A stretch of 64,000 nucleotides of DNA, from assembly GCF_047300855.1 (NCBI RefSeq), contig NZ_CP170197.1, positions 1,984,001 through 2,048,000 on the forward strand. The letters run 5' to 3'. Every line of letters starts with the position of its first letter. The stretch's first letter is position 1. The DNA is from Sulfuriferula sp047300855 (GTDB lineage Bacteria > Pseudomonadota > Gammaproteobacteria > Burkholderiales > Sulfuriferulaceae). The position numbers and the translations under genes were made by a program. Shown piece after piece: positions 25,029-34,325 of this stretch. The notes under the pieces are model-generated. The model searched no databases. It was not told where the DNA came from and saw only the letters and a program-made list of their open reading frames with translations.

Positions 25029-26301
25029 CGGCCAACCTGATTCCCGAAAACTGCCAGCGCGCCTGGGGCGGAAAGAAATTGCGATACGTTGCGCGGAGGT
25101 GCGACGCAGGCGTCGCGCAGGAGCCGCCGCGCAATACCATCTGGTTGCACATGAATTTACCGTTGTATTCGCCTACCGGACCGGCTGATGGACGATACCC
25201 CGGATAGGCAACATACGGACTCGCGGTCCATTCCCACACATCCCCGAAAATTTGCTGCAGATTCGTATCGGCGTGCGCCGGACATGGGTGGAAAGCTTCG
25301 TTCTCCAGCAGATTCCCGCGGATTTTCACCGTGCTGGCTGCGACTTCCCATTCAAACTCCGTCGGTAACCGCGCCCCTGCCCAGCGTGCATAGGCATCGG
25401 CTTCGTAGAAACTGACATGGCATACCGGTTCGTTCGGATTTAATGGCAGCCTGCCCCGGCTGGTGAACACATACCAGGCATCATCTTCATGCTCCCAATA
25501 GAGTGGCGCTGTCCAGCCATTTGCATTGATGTGATCCCAGGCGTCAGACAGCCACAATTCCGGACGCATGTAACCGCCATCGTCCATGAACTCCAGGTAT
25601 TCAGCGTTGGTAACCAGCCGCGAAGCCAATCGAAATGATTTGATATAAGTGCGGTGACGCGGCAATTCATTATCGAATGCAAAGCTGTAGCCATCATGGC
25701 CTACCTCATGGACGTCTTCCTCGAAAGCGATCCACGACAATGGCTCTATCAAGGAATCAAAGGCCTTGATCTGGGCCGGCTGATAGTTTGGCCGCAGCGG
25801 ATTGGTCCAGAATGCATGCTTGATATCAGTAACGATCAGCTCCTGATGCTGTTGCTCGTGATTCAATCCCAGCTCAAGCATTTGCAAGAGTTCAGCCGGT
25901 ACTTCGTCCTCGAACAGTTTTTGCATGCAGCTATCCACATGGTTGCGATAGCGAAGAATCTCGTACAGTTCAGGACGCGAAAAAACGCTACGAATGGCGC
26001 GATCGGGATGGCGTCCCAGTTGCTTGTAATAAGAATTGAACAGAAATTTGTAGCTCGCATCGAACGGCACGTAATCGCGCATATGTGACGCCAGAATGAA
26101 GGTCTCGAAGAACCATGTGGTGTGCGCCAGGTGCCATTTGGTGGGACTGGCTTCCGGCATGGACTGCACCATCTGATCCTCCGGACTCAATGGCTCCGCG
26201 AGTTTCAGGGTTTGAGTGCGTACTTCGACATAGCGCCTCAACAGATCGTATTGCGCCTGCATTGGCAGGGATTCGCGTGCCGCGGCTGTGGTACTGGTCA
26301 T
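25015..26301 (-). CDS. egtB: Hercynylcysteine/hercynyl-glutamylcysteine sulfoxide synthase
   Basis: I place the start at ATG 26301, 11 bases after GAAGGAG, giving 428 residues. The N-terminal DinB-like domain carries WHLAHTTWFFET and NHEQQHQE, whose histidines form the non-heme iron site (HX3HXE at about 148-154). The C-terminal formylglycine-enzyme-like domain runs from about 180 to the end (FEWEVAAS, WEWTASPY, LRGGSCATP). It joins hercynine to a thiol with oxygen. EgtC and EgtE are not in the window, as in the short EgtB-EgtD pathways. Confidence 0.93.
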   Translation of the reverse strand: MTSTTAAARESLPMQAQYDLLRRYVEVRTQTLKLAEPLSPEDQMVQSMPEASPTKWHLAHTTWFFETFILASHMRDYVPFDASYKFLFNSYYKQLGRHPDRAIRSVFSRPELYEILRYRNHVDSCMQKLFEDEVPAELLQMLELGLNHEQQHQELIVTDIKHAFWTNPLRPNYQPAQIKAFDSLIEPLSWIAFEEDVHEVGHDGYSFAFDNELPRHRTYIKSFRLASRLVTNAEYLEFMDDGGYMRPELWLSDAWDHINANGWTAPLYWEHEDDAWYVFTSRGRLPLNPNEPVCHVSFYEADAYARWAGARLPTEFEWEVAASTVKIRGNLLENEAFHPCPAHADTNLQQIFGDVWEWTASPYVAYPGYRPSAGPVGEYNGKFMCNQMVLRGGSCATPASHLRATYRNFFPPQARWQFSGIRLADDNT

Positions 26302-26352
26302 TGTTAACTTGCTCCTTCGGGTAGAGATAAAATTACTGGAAACAGGCATCCT

Positions 26353-27705
26353 TCAAAGCATGTATTTCAAATCGGATGCGTGGGTAGGGTTGGCGAACAA
26401 AACCTGTTTGAGTTGCCCGGCATTGATATCAGAACGCATCGCCAGCGTGAACAGATTGATGGTTTCCTCAGCCGCCGGGCCGAGCAGGTGCGCGCCCAAT
26501 ATTCGCTCGCTCCCTTCTTCAATCAGCACCTTGAACACTGCGGTTTGTTCAGCAACACGGCGTGAGGAATACCAGCCGCCGATGTCCATCATATTTGTAC
26601 GAAAATGCAATCCTTGCTCGATGGCCGCCTGTTCGGACAAACCCACGGCTGCAAGCGGCGGGATGGAAAATACGACACTGGGCGTCATCCGGTAGTCAGC
26701 CCGCCGTTGATTGCCATTGAGCAAATTGGCAGCGATCAGTTCGCCGTCATAACCGGCCACTGGCGTAAGCGGCAGCCCACCGCTGGCCGCAGCATCGCCA
26801 CCTGCATAGACAGCGGGATTGGACGGGCTTTGCAGATAGTCATTGACCGTCACGCCGTGCTTTTCCCTGGCCACCCCGGCCACTTCCAGCGCAAGGTCAT
26901 CCAGATCCGGCACGCGGCCTGCAGCGTGCACTGCAAGATCGCATTCAAAAGCCACTTCGACACCATGCTGCCTGGCATATACCTTCAATCCGTCATTTGC
27001 GGTTTTTTCAACGGCCTCGACCGTGGTGGCGGTATGAATCGCCACGCCCAGACCAACGGTGCTGTCCGCCAATCTGGACACAAGATCAGGGTCGAATCCC
27101 TCGAGTACGCGATCGCCGCGGTGCAGCACGGTAACCCTGGATCCGGCACGCGCGGCGAGATGCGCGAATTCCATGGCGATATAACCGCCGCCGACAAAAA
27201 CGATTCGTTCGGGCAATGCTTCCATATCCATAAACCGGGTACTGTCGATCAAATACGCCTCGCCCGGGATATTCAGTTTTGCAGGTGCCGCACCGCTGGC
27301 GATCACCAGGTGATTGCCCTTCAGCGTCTCGTTCCCGATTTCAACGACGTTGCGATCAATGAATTTCGCCCGTCCATGAAAACTTCGAATCCCTGCTTGT
27401 TCGAATGCGTGTTCCGTTTCTGCCGGGACCGGATCCGTGAAGGAATGTTTAAACCGTATCAGACCTGGCCAATCGATTTTGAGTGCGCCGCTGACCGCGT
27501 GCACTTTCCCCATCCTGCGCGACCAGTCGAGCAGATCGGCAGCGCCCACCAGCACTTTCTTGGGGGCGCAACCGCGTAACCCGCAGGTTCCGCCAAACGG
27601 CAGCGAATCGGCCACTGCCACCGTCCAGCCCGCGGCGCGGCACGTGGTCGCGACAATCGACCCAACGGTGCCGCTACCGATTACAATCAAATCGAAGGCT
27701 TGCAT
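26353..27705 (-). CDS. Glutathione-reductase-like FAD disulfide oxidoreductase
   Basis: ATG 27705 follows GGAGATATC; the product is 450 residues. It has the FAD motif VIGSGTVGS, the redox pair in GGTCGLRGCAPKK (Cys41, Cys46), an NAD(P) motif VFVGGGYIAMEFA and the FAD motif YAGGDAA. The C-terminal active-site region reads NPTHASDLKYML rather than the HPTxxE of classic glutathione reductase, so the substrate may differ. Its neighbours, egtB/egtD downstream and NADPH-producing zwf/gnd upstream, suggest reduction of a low-molecular-weight disulfide; that is inference. Confidence 0.8.
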   Translation of the reverse strand: MQAFDLIVIGSGTVGSIVATTCRAAGWTVAVADSLPFGGTCGLRGCAPKKVLVGAADLLDWSRRMGKVHAVSGALKIDWPGLIRFKHSFTDPVPAETEHAFEQAGIRSFHGRAKFIDRNVVEIGNETLKGNHLVIASGAAPAKLNIPGEAYLIDSTRFMDMEALPERIVFVGGGYIAMEFAHLAARAGSRVTVLHRGDRVLEGFDPDLVSRLADSTVGLGVAIHTATTVEAVEKTANDGLKVYARQHGVEVAFECDLAVHAAGRVPDLDDLALEVAGVAREKHGVTVNDYLQSPSNPAVYAGGDAAASGGLPLTPVAGYDGELIAANLLNGNQRRADYRMTPSVVFSIPPLAAVGLSEQAAIEQGLHFRTNMMDIGGWYSSRRVAEQTAVFKVLIEEGSERILGAHLLGPAAEETINLFTLAMRSDINAGQLKQVLFANPTHASDLKYML

Positions 27706-27913
27706 ACCGATATCTCCAGTAACGAGAAAATTTCCGCACTGCATCAGCCATCCGCAAAAATAGCCGCGGTAAAGTCAGTTGGTCCGGAGATTAACTGGCG
27801 CGCCAGTGACCCTGACGCTGTAGACAGAAACGCTAGTCTTTCCACCGCGTTTGGGTCCGTTTATGGGCTTTCAATCACTGTGGGAATTGTCTCTTTCACT
27901 TACAAAATTGTAT

Positions 27914-27927
27914 GTACGCTCGCGTAC
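27914..27927. promoter_or_regulatory. 14-bp palindrome GTACG-N4-CGTAC (possible operator, copy 2)
   Basis: GTACGCTCGCGTAC sits in the 281-base gap between tkt and the FAD reductase, 209 bases before the reductase start. It is the best-matched of the three copies of this pattern in the window. The rest of the gap holds no recognisable gene. Confidence 0.4.
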
Positions 27928-27986
27928 GTAAAGGGAAGAATGTCGCCTTCAATCGAAACGTAAGATCAAATTCGGACAGACCGATT

Positions 27987-30104
27987 TCACTTCTTCGCAG
28001 CGTGGCGCGCCAGTTGTTCCCTCGCTGTGGCAACAACGTGTGCTGGCTCGAACCCGAACTGCTGCGCAACAACTTTCATCGGTGCAGATAATCCGAAGCT
28101 GTCCAAGCCAAGAATGCTTCCATCAAAGCCGGTATAGCGTTCCCAGCCAAATCCGGACGCCGCTTCGACGGCGACGCGCGCGGTGATCTCCGGCGGCAGC
28201 ACGCTGTCGCGGTATTCCCGGCCCTGGCTCTCGAACAGCTCCCACGATGGCATGCTGACCACGCGCGCCTTGATTCCCTCCAGCTTCAGTTGCTCATAGG
28301 CGGCAATGCACAGCGCGACCTCGCTGCCGGTCGCCAGCAGCAGCACATCGGGGCGCTGGTGCGGGGCGTCGGCGAGCACGTAGGCGCCGCGCGCCACACC
28401 ACTTGCCGATGCGTACTGGCTACGGTCCAGCGTCGCCAGCGCCTGGCGCGTCAACACCAGGCACACCGGGCGATCCTTGAGCTGCATGATCACCCGCCAC
28501 GCTTCCACTACTTCGTTGGCATCCGCCGGGCGCAACACCATCATGCCGGGCATTGCACGCAAGGATGCGAGTTGTTCGACCGGCTGGTGGGTGGGTCCGT
28601 CCTCGCCCATGCTGATCGAATCGTGCGTCCAGATGGTGATGACCGGAATCTCCATCATCGCGGCCAGCCGCAGCGCAGCGCGGCAATAGTCGGTAAAAAC
28701 CAGGAAACTCGCGGCGTAGGGGCGCAGATTCGACAGGCTCAACCCATTGGTGATGGCGCACATCGCATGCTCGCGCACGCCGTAGTGAAAATTGCGTCCG
28801 CCGTAGTTGTTGCCTCCCTCGCCCGCCTCGCCAGGGGCCTGAAAATCGCCGGCAAAATCGAAGTTCAAATGCGTCTTGGTCGACGGCGCCAAATCTGCCG
28901 CACCGCCCAGCAGCCACGGCATCTTTGCGGCGATGGCGTTGAGCACCTTGCCCGACGAATCGCGCGTCGCCATGCCCTTCGCATCGGCCGGAAATACCGG
29001 CAGCGCGCTGTCCCAGCCTGCGGGCAAGTCGCGGCGCTGCATGCAATCGATCTGTTCTGCGAGATCCGGGTACTGCTTGCGATAGGCCGCGAACAGTTTC
29101 TCCCAGGCTGTGTGCAGCTTGGCACCGCGGCGGCCGATCTGCTCGCGGAAATGTTCCGGAACGCCGTCCGGCACATAAAACTGCGCATCAGGATCCCAGC
29201 CATAGAATTGCTTCGCCAGCCGCACCTCTTCCGCGCCGAGCGGCTCGCCGTGGGCTTCATTGCTGTCCTGCTTGTGCGGTGCGCCATAGCCGATGTGGCT
29301 CTGCACGATGATCAGGGTGGGACGGTCACGGGTATCGAGAAAAGTGTTGTAGGCGCGCGTCAACTGTTCCAGGTTGTTGGCATCGGCGACGCGTGTGACA
29401 TTCCAGCCGTAGCCGAGAAAACGCACCGCCACATCCTCGGTGAAAGCGATGCCGGTCGAGCCTTCGATGCTGATGTGGTTGTCGTCGTAAATCCAGCACA
29501 GGTTGGCAAGCTGGAGGTGGCCGGCCAGGGACGCGGCCTCGCTGCTGACCCCTTCCATCATATCGCCATCGCCGCACAGGGCATACACCTTGTGCTCGAA
29601 CAGAGCGTAACCGGGACGGTTGTAGGTGGCTGCCAGCCAGCGTTCCGCGCTGGCCATGCCGACGCTCGTCGCCACGCCTTGCCCAAGCGGCCCGGTGGTG
29701 GTTTCCACGCCGGAGGTCCAGCCATACTCGGGATGGCCGGTACAGCGGCTGCCGGCCTGGCGAAAGCGCTTGATATCATCGAGCGTCACCGCCAGACCGC
29801 CGGCCTGTTCATAGCTTGGGCTCATCGCCTTGACCCCGCACAAATAAAGCAGGCTATACAGCAGCATCGAGGCGTGACCGGACGACAGCACGAAGCGATC
29901 TCGGTTCGGCCAGTCGGGATGCTCCGGGTCGTAGCGCAGAAAACGCTGCCACAGGCAGTAGGCCGTCGGCGCGGCGTCCATGGGCGTACCGGGATGCCCG
30001 GACTGTGCCTGCTGCACGGCGTCGATGGAAAGCGTGCGCAGGGTATTGATGCACAGCTGGTCGAGTTGCGTTGCAGGATCATGCGATTGTTGTGTGGCTT
30101 TCAT
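27987..30104 (-). CDS. tkt: Transketolase
   Basis: The 705-residue protein is slightly longer than the usual 660-670. It is a thiamine-diphosphate enzyme exchanging two-carbon units among pentose, hexose, triose and tetrose phosphates. The ThDP motif GDGDMMEGVSSEAASLAGHLQ is near residue 155, and the C-terminal half has THDSISMGEDGPTHQPVEQL. Its ATG overlaps the stop of the HAD gene (ATGA). With phosphoketolase encoded downstream it can re-form xylulose-5-P from other sugar phosphates. Confidence 0.95.
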   Translation of the reverse strand: MKATQQSHDPATQLDQLCINTLRTLSIDAVQQAQSGHPGTPMDAAPTAYCLWQRFLRYDPEHPDWPNRDRFVLSSGHASMLLYSLLYLCGVKAMSPSYEQAGGLAVTLDDIKRFRQAGSRCTGHPEYGWTSGVETTTGPLGQGVATSVGMASAERWLAATYNRPGYALFEHKVYALCGDGDMMEGVSSEAASLAGHLQLANLCWIYDDNHISIEGSTGIAFTEDVAVRFLGYGWNVTRVADANNLEQLTRAYNTFLDTRDRPTLIIVQSHIGYGAPHKQDSNEAHGEPLGAEEVRLAKQFYGWDPDAQFYVPDGVPEHFREQIGRRGAKLHTAWEKLFAAYRKQYPDLAEQIDCMQRRDLPAGWDSALPVFPADAKGMATRDSSGKVLNAIAAKMPWLLGGAADLAPSTKTHLNFDFAGDFQAPGEAGEGGNNYGGRNFHYGVREHAMCAITNGLSLSNLRPYAASFLVFTDYCRAALRLAAMMEIPVITIWTHDSISMGEDGPTHQPVEQLASLRAMPGMMVLRPADANEVVEAWRVIMQLKDRPVCLVLTRQALATLDRSQYASASGVARGAYVLADAPHQRPDVLLLATGSEVALCIAAYEQLKLEGIKARVVSMPSWELFESQGREYRDSVLPPEITARVAVEAASGFGWERYTGFDGSILGLDSFGLSAPMKVVAQQFGFEPAHVVATAREQLARHAAKK

Positions 30105-30808
30105 AATGCCTCCTGTCGCGCGCCATCCATTTTTGGGATCTCAGGCAGCGCGGAAAAATCATGATTGATGAGGTCGCCGATACGCTCAATGGTGATATCA
30201 GCGGGCGGATAGGCGGCACTATTCCTGGGGTCGAGCGCGTAGTGTCCCTGGCGCGGGAAGACGCTGGTCAGGCGATCCCCCCATAACTTTTTCATCGCTG
30301 CCAGAATGCGCAGCTTGTCGTCCACCATGACGTAGTGGCGGGCCGGGTAACGCTGCTCGACATCATCGAGCATTTGCTCCTTGTGCAGGTAAATCAGCAC
30401 CCGGCCATCGACCGCATCCCACAGTCCCGACCGCTGTACCTTGCGCGGCTGGAACACCACGTCGCCATCCGACAGGATTACCGTCGACCCCCAACGATGC
30501 AGATGGGCGATGACATCGAGCGCGCCGGGATACAGGCGCGCTGCAAACGGATAGTCCACCAGGAATGAAGACATACTCAGCAAACGCGGATCGTTCATGG
30601 CGCCAACCCGGTAACGTTGCAAGGCGCCCAGATAGTCCGCATAGCCGAGTTCAACGCGCAACGCTTCGAAAATTTCCCAATACCGATCCCGGTTCTCGTC
30701 GCCGAACTCATGCGCAAGGTGACCGTTCAGGTCAGCTATGATGCGATCGTTATCGATCAGGGTATTGTCCACATCCAGCAGGAACACCACTTCGTTCGCC
30801 GCTGTCAT
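30101..30808 (-). CDS. HAD-superfamily hydrolase
   Basis: The 235-residue protein has HAD motif I LLDVDNTLID (Asp12, Asp14), motif II VILSDGD near residue 110, and a late YVMVDDKLRILAAM motif IV. It is likely a phosphatase of a small phosphorylated molecule. It is overlapped at both ends (ATGA with zwf before it and with tkt after it), so it is strictly part of the pentose-phosphate operon; an intermediate or by-product of that pathway is the obvious candidate substrate, but this is inference. Confidence 0.85.
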   Translation of the reverse strand: MTAANEVVFLLDVDNTLIDNDRIIADLNGHLAHEFGDENRDRYWEIFEALRVELGYADYLGALQRYRVGAMNDPRLLSMSSFLVDYPFAARLYPGALDVIAHLHRWGSTVILSDGDVVFQPRKVQRSGLWDAVDGRVLIYLHKEQMLDDVEQRYPARHYVMVDDKLRILAAMKKLWGDRLTSVFPRQGHYALDPRNSAAYPPADITIERIGDLINHDFSALPEIPKMDGARQEAL

Positions 30809-32217
30809 TTTGCCGCCTTTCCCGGTACCGGGTTATACCATCTCCCGTCTGCCGCAATCAGCGCATCAGCCTGTTTCGGCCCCCAGCTGCCGGGCTTGTA
30901 GGGCTGTGCCCGGTGGTGCGTTTCAAGCACCGGATCGACCACCGCCCAGGCGGCTTCCACCGCGTCTTCACGGGTGAACAGCGCGCCGTCGCCGGCCATG
31001 GCGTCACCCAGCAGTCGCTCGTAGGGTGTCTCCTCTCCCGGCTGTTCATCCAGCAGGTAAAGCTCGCGCTGATCGCCGACGAACTCATTGCCTGCGCGCT
31101 TGACGCGCGCGGCGAGGGCGACGGCAGCGTTGGGAGAGAGCCGGAAGCGCAGGTAATTGGCGCGCCCGGCCAGCGGCGCCGAATCGTCGAACAGCCTTTG
31201 CGGTGGGGGTTTCAGCTCCACCAGCACCTCGGCCGCTGTGGCCGCCAGGCATTTTCCGGAGCGCAGGTACCACGGCACTCCTGACCAGCGCCACGAGTCG
31301 ATGTACAGCCGCACGGCGCAGAACGTCTCGACGTCCGATCCCTTCGCCACGCCCGGCTCCTTGCGGTAGCCGGCGTACTGGCCGCGCACCACGTCGTCCG
31401 GCTGCAGCGGGTGCATGGCCTGGAACACCTTGGCTTTCTCGCTGTGCACGGCGCCATAGCCCTGATAAGCGGGCGGCTCCATGGCCAGCAGCGCGACAAT
31501 CTGGAACAGATGGTTCTGGATGACGTCGCGCAGGCAACCGGCGCTTTCGTAAAATGCGCCACGGCCCTTCACGCCGAAATCCTCGGCCAGCGTGATCTGT
31601 ACGCTGGCTACGTGGTTGCGGTTCCAGATCGGTTCAAGAAATGAATTGGCGAAACGGAAATAGAGGATATTCATGATCGCCTCTTTTCCGAGATAGTGGT
31701 CGATGCGGAAGATCGCATCCTCCGCGAACACCGACAGCGCGATGCGGTTGAGCTCACGTGCCGACGCCAGGTCGCGCCCGAACGGCTTTTCGACAATCAC
31801 GCGCGCCCGATCAGCCAGGCCGGAAGCCCCGAGTCCTTTAATCACCGTGGCGAAAAGCGCGGGCGGGATGGCGAGGTAATGCGCCGGACACCGGGCATCG
31901 CCCAACGCCTGCTTGAGTGCTTTGAACGTGCCCAGGTCGTTGTAGTCACCGCCCACATAGCGGAGCAGGGAAAGGAGATGCTCGAAGGCGGCGCGGTCAT
32001 CGATCTTGCCGGCCTTCTTGATGCTGTCTGTTGCCTGTTTGCGCAGTTGCGCCAGGCTCCATTTCGAGCCGGCAACGCCGACTACCGGCACGTTGAGCAC
32101 GCCGCGCTTCGCCATCGCATAGAGCGCCGGAAAAATCATCTTGTGGGCGAGGTCGCCGGTCACGCCGAAGATCACCAGCGCGTCTGCCGGCGTGGTGCGG
32201 CTATGGGCATGGGCCAT
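30805..32217 (-). CDS. zwf: Glucose-6-phosphate 1-dehydrogenase
   Basis: The start is ATG 32217, one base after the gnd stop; the longer upstream frame is antisense noise. The product has 470 residues. It oxidises glucose-6-P to 6-phosphogluconolactone with NADP. The Rossmann motif VIFGVTGDLAHKM is at about 15-27, the catalytic RIDHYLGKE lies near residue 170, and the EKPFG motif precedes it. No 6-phosphogluconolactonase gene is visible in this operon. Confidence 0.95.
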   Translation of the reverse strand: MAHAHSRTTPADALVIFGVTGDLAHKMIFPALYAMAKRGVLNVPVVGVAGSKWSLAQLRKQATDSIKKAGKIDDRAAFEHLLSLLRYVGGDYNDLGTFKALKQALGDARCPAHYLAIPPALFATVIKGLGASGLADRARVIVEKPFGRDLASARELNRIALSVFAEDAIFRIDHYLGKEAIMNILYFRFANSFLEPIWNRNHVASVQITLAEDFGVKGRGAFYESAGCLRDVIQNHLFQIVALLAMEPPAYQGYGAVHSEKAKVFQAMHPLQPDDVVRGQYAGYRKEPGVAKGSDVETFCAVRLYIDSWRWSGVPWYLRSGKCLAATAAEVLVELKPPPQRLFDDSAPLAGRANYLRFRLSPNAAVALAARVKRAGNEFVGDQRELYLLDEQPGEETPYERLLGDAMAGDGALFTREDAVEAAWAVVDPVLETHHRAQPYKPGSWGPKQADALIAADGRWYNPVPGKAAK

Positions 32218-32218
32218 C

Positions 32219-33238
32219 TCAGTGCCCCGCTTTCTTCTCATCGTGCCCGCCAAACTGCTTGCGCATTGCGGATAGCACCCGGTTGGCATAGTCGGCGTCG
32301 CCGCGCGAAGCAAAGCGTTCGAATAGCGCCGCGCTGATGACCGGTGCCGGTACGCCCTCATCGATGGCGGCCAGTGCCGTCCAGCGTCCTTCGCCCGAAT
32401 CCGACACCCGTCCCGAGAACCCGGCGAGCTCGGCATCCTCAACCAGCGCTGCTGCGGTCAGATCGAGCAGCCAGGACGCCACCACACTGCCGCGCCGCCA
32501 CACTTCCGTAATCTCGGGCAGGTCCAGCTCATACTGGTAATACTCCGGATTGCGCATCGGCGTGGTCTCGGCATCGCTGTCGCGCGAGCGCTTGCCGGCG
32601 TTGGCATTGCGCAGGATATTCAGACCCTCGGCATAGGCTGCCATCAGACCATATTCGATCCCGTTGTGAACCATCTTGACGAAGTGTCCGGCGCCGTGCG
32701 GCCCGCAGTGCAGGTAGCCCTGTTCGGCGCTGGCGCCGGGCTTGTCCCGGCCGGGGGTAGGTGGGGCCGTACCCACGCCGGGGGCAAGCGCGGCAAACAC
32801 CGGATCAAGGTGCTGGACGATGTCTTTCTCGCCGCCGATCATCAGGCAGTAGCCGCGTTCCAGCCCGGCAACGCCGCCGCTGGTGCCGGCATCCACATAA
32901 TGCAGACCATGCTGCTGCAATTCGGCCGCACGCCGGATATCGTCGCGGTAATACGAGTTGCCGCCGTCAATGACGATGTCTCCCGCTTCAAGCAACGGCA
33001 CCAGTTGCGCCAGCACCTCATCCACGACCGTCGCAGGCACCATCAGCCAGACCGCGCGCGGCCTGGTCAGGCGGGCGACAAAATCCTCAAGCGAAACCGT
33101 GCCGACAGCGCCCTGGCTGCGGAGTGCCTCGACGGCTTCGGCATGACGGTTGTACACCACGCATTGCTGCCCTCCCTGCATCAGCCGCCGCACCATATTG
33201 CTGCCCATCCGTCCCAGGCCCAACATGCCGATCTGCAT
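32219..33238 (-). CDS. gnd: 6-phosphogluconate dehydrogenase, decarboxylating, short type
   Basis: I take ATG 33238 with AGGAGAT ahead of it, giving 339 residues, typical of the short (GndA/YqeC-like) class rather than the 470-residue class. The motif GMLGLGRMGSNMVRRL binds the nucleotide and VDAGTSGGVAGLERGYCLMIGG the substrate. It converts 6-phosphogluconate to ribulose-5-P with CO2 and a reduced nucleotide. It is the first gene of the gnd-zwf-HAD-tkt operon; cofactor preference cannot be settled by eye. Confidence 0.93.
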   Translation of the reverse strand: MQIGMLGLGRMGSNMVRRLMQGGQQCVVYNRHAEAVEALRSQGAVGTVSLEDFVARLTRPRAVWLMVPATVVDEVLAQLVPLLEAGDIVIDGGNSYYRDDIRRAAELQQHGLHYVDAGTSGGVAGLERGYCLMIGGEKDIVQHLDPVFAALAPGVGTAPPTPGRDKPGASAEQGYLHCGPHGAGHFVKMVHNGIEYGLMAAYAEGLNILRNANAGKRSRDSDAETTPMRNPEYYQYELDLPEITEVWRRGSVVASWLLDLTAAALVEDAELAGFSGRVSDSGEGRWTALAAIDEGVPAPVISAALFERFASRGDADYANRVLSAMRKQFGGHDEKKAGH

Positions 33239-33570
33239 CGAGTATCTCCTGTTTCTGTGACGGGGCGATGCCGCTCTTGCCTGCTGCGCTTCGCAAACAT
33301 GATGCGCAATGCCCATTGCATCTTTGTGGCAGGCGGACTGCCTCGCATCTCTGCTGCGCCGGGAAATCAAGCCAAATCCTAACTATCCGGGGCAAAAATT
33401 GTGCCTGGTTCATTAAAAATAATAGCCATTAATAAACAACGTCATGCTGAAACAGCATTCTCGCGGAACGGTTGAAAACAACCCGAGGCCGGTGGTATTG
33501 CCCAAGTCGCGATTGGTAGTGTGCGCAGTACTTGCATAGACTGCGTGGCAATCCGCAGTGCCGGCGGTGT
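33239..33570. other. 332-base intergenic stretch
   Basis: It contains the presumed promoter of the gnd operon. An AT-rich patch at 33405-33440 is the most likely core, but I cannot fix -35/-10 boxes. No coding frame stands out on either strand. Confidence 0.4.
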
Positions 33571-34266
33571 TCACGCCACAGTACCGAGCATTGCCCCCAC
33601 TCCCGCAGTCACTCCCATGGCCAGCGCCCCCCAGAACGCGACACGCATGACCCCGGCCAGCACACGCGCCCCGCCCACGTAGGCTGCCAAGCCGCCCAGC
33701 AGCGCCAGGGACAGCAGTGAGGCGCCCGAGACAATCGGAATCAGACTCGTTGCGGGGGCCAGCGCTATGACCAGCAACGGCATGGCCGCACCACCGGAGA
33801 AAGAGCCGGCCGACGCCAGCGCAGCCAGCGTTGGACGCGCACTGAGCGTATCGGAAATCCCCAGCTCGTCGCGGGCATGCGCGCCGAGTGCGTCATGCGC
33901 CATGAGTTGCTGCGCAACCTGCTGCGCGAGCGCAGGATCGAGGCCGCGGTCGATGTAGATTGCTGCCAGTTCCTTGTGCTCGCCCTTGTCGTCTGTTTCA
34001 AGTTCCTTGCGTTCCAGCTTGAGTTCAGCCTGCTCGATGTCCGCCTGTGAATGGACCGATACATATTCACCGGCTGCCATCGACATGGCCCCCGCCACCA
34101 GACCCGCGATGCCGGCAACCAGGATATTGGCATGCGTCGCATGGGCGGAAGCGACACCGAGCACCAGGCTCGCTGTGGAAACGATACCGTCATTCGCACC
34201 CAATACCGCGGCGCGCAACCAGCCGATGCGTTGTGTGCGATGTTGCTCCTTCTTGCGTACAGGCAT
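33571..34266 (-). CDS. VIT1/CCC1 family iron/manganese transporter
   Basis: The 231-residue protein has the VIT family layout: two N-terminal membrane helices (GANDGIVSTASLVLGV and AGLVAGAMSMAAGEYVSV), a cytoplasmic helical metal-binding loop rich in Glu (about 75-135), then three C-terminal helices. It is likely to move Fe2+ or Mn2+ out of the cytoplasm. It seems to be transcribed alone or with the DoxX gene upstream on the same strand, 59 bases away. Confidence 0.88.
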   Translation of the reverse strand: MPVRKKEQHRTQRIGWLRAAVLGANDGIVSTASLVLGVASAHATHANILVAGIAGLVAGAMSMAAGEYVSVHSQADIEQAELKLERKELETDDKGEHKELAAIYIDRGLDPALAQQVAQQLMAHDALGAHARDELGISDTLSARPTLAALASAGSFSGGAAMPLLVIALAPATSLIPIVSGASLLSLALLGGLAAYVGGARVLAGVMRVAFWGALAMGVTAGVGAMLGTVA

Positions 34267-34325
34267 GCTTGAAGCCCCCTTCGAAGACTACAAATAAGGG
34301 CAAGGTGTGGCCAGCCGCTGGAAGC

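Noticed and set aside
28290..30164. A 624-codon open frame antisense to the transketolase gene
   Set aside because: It mirrors the high-GC third positions of tkt, has no ribosome-binding site and no recognisable domain, while tkt is intact.
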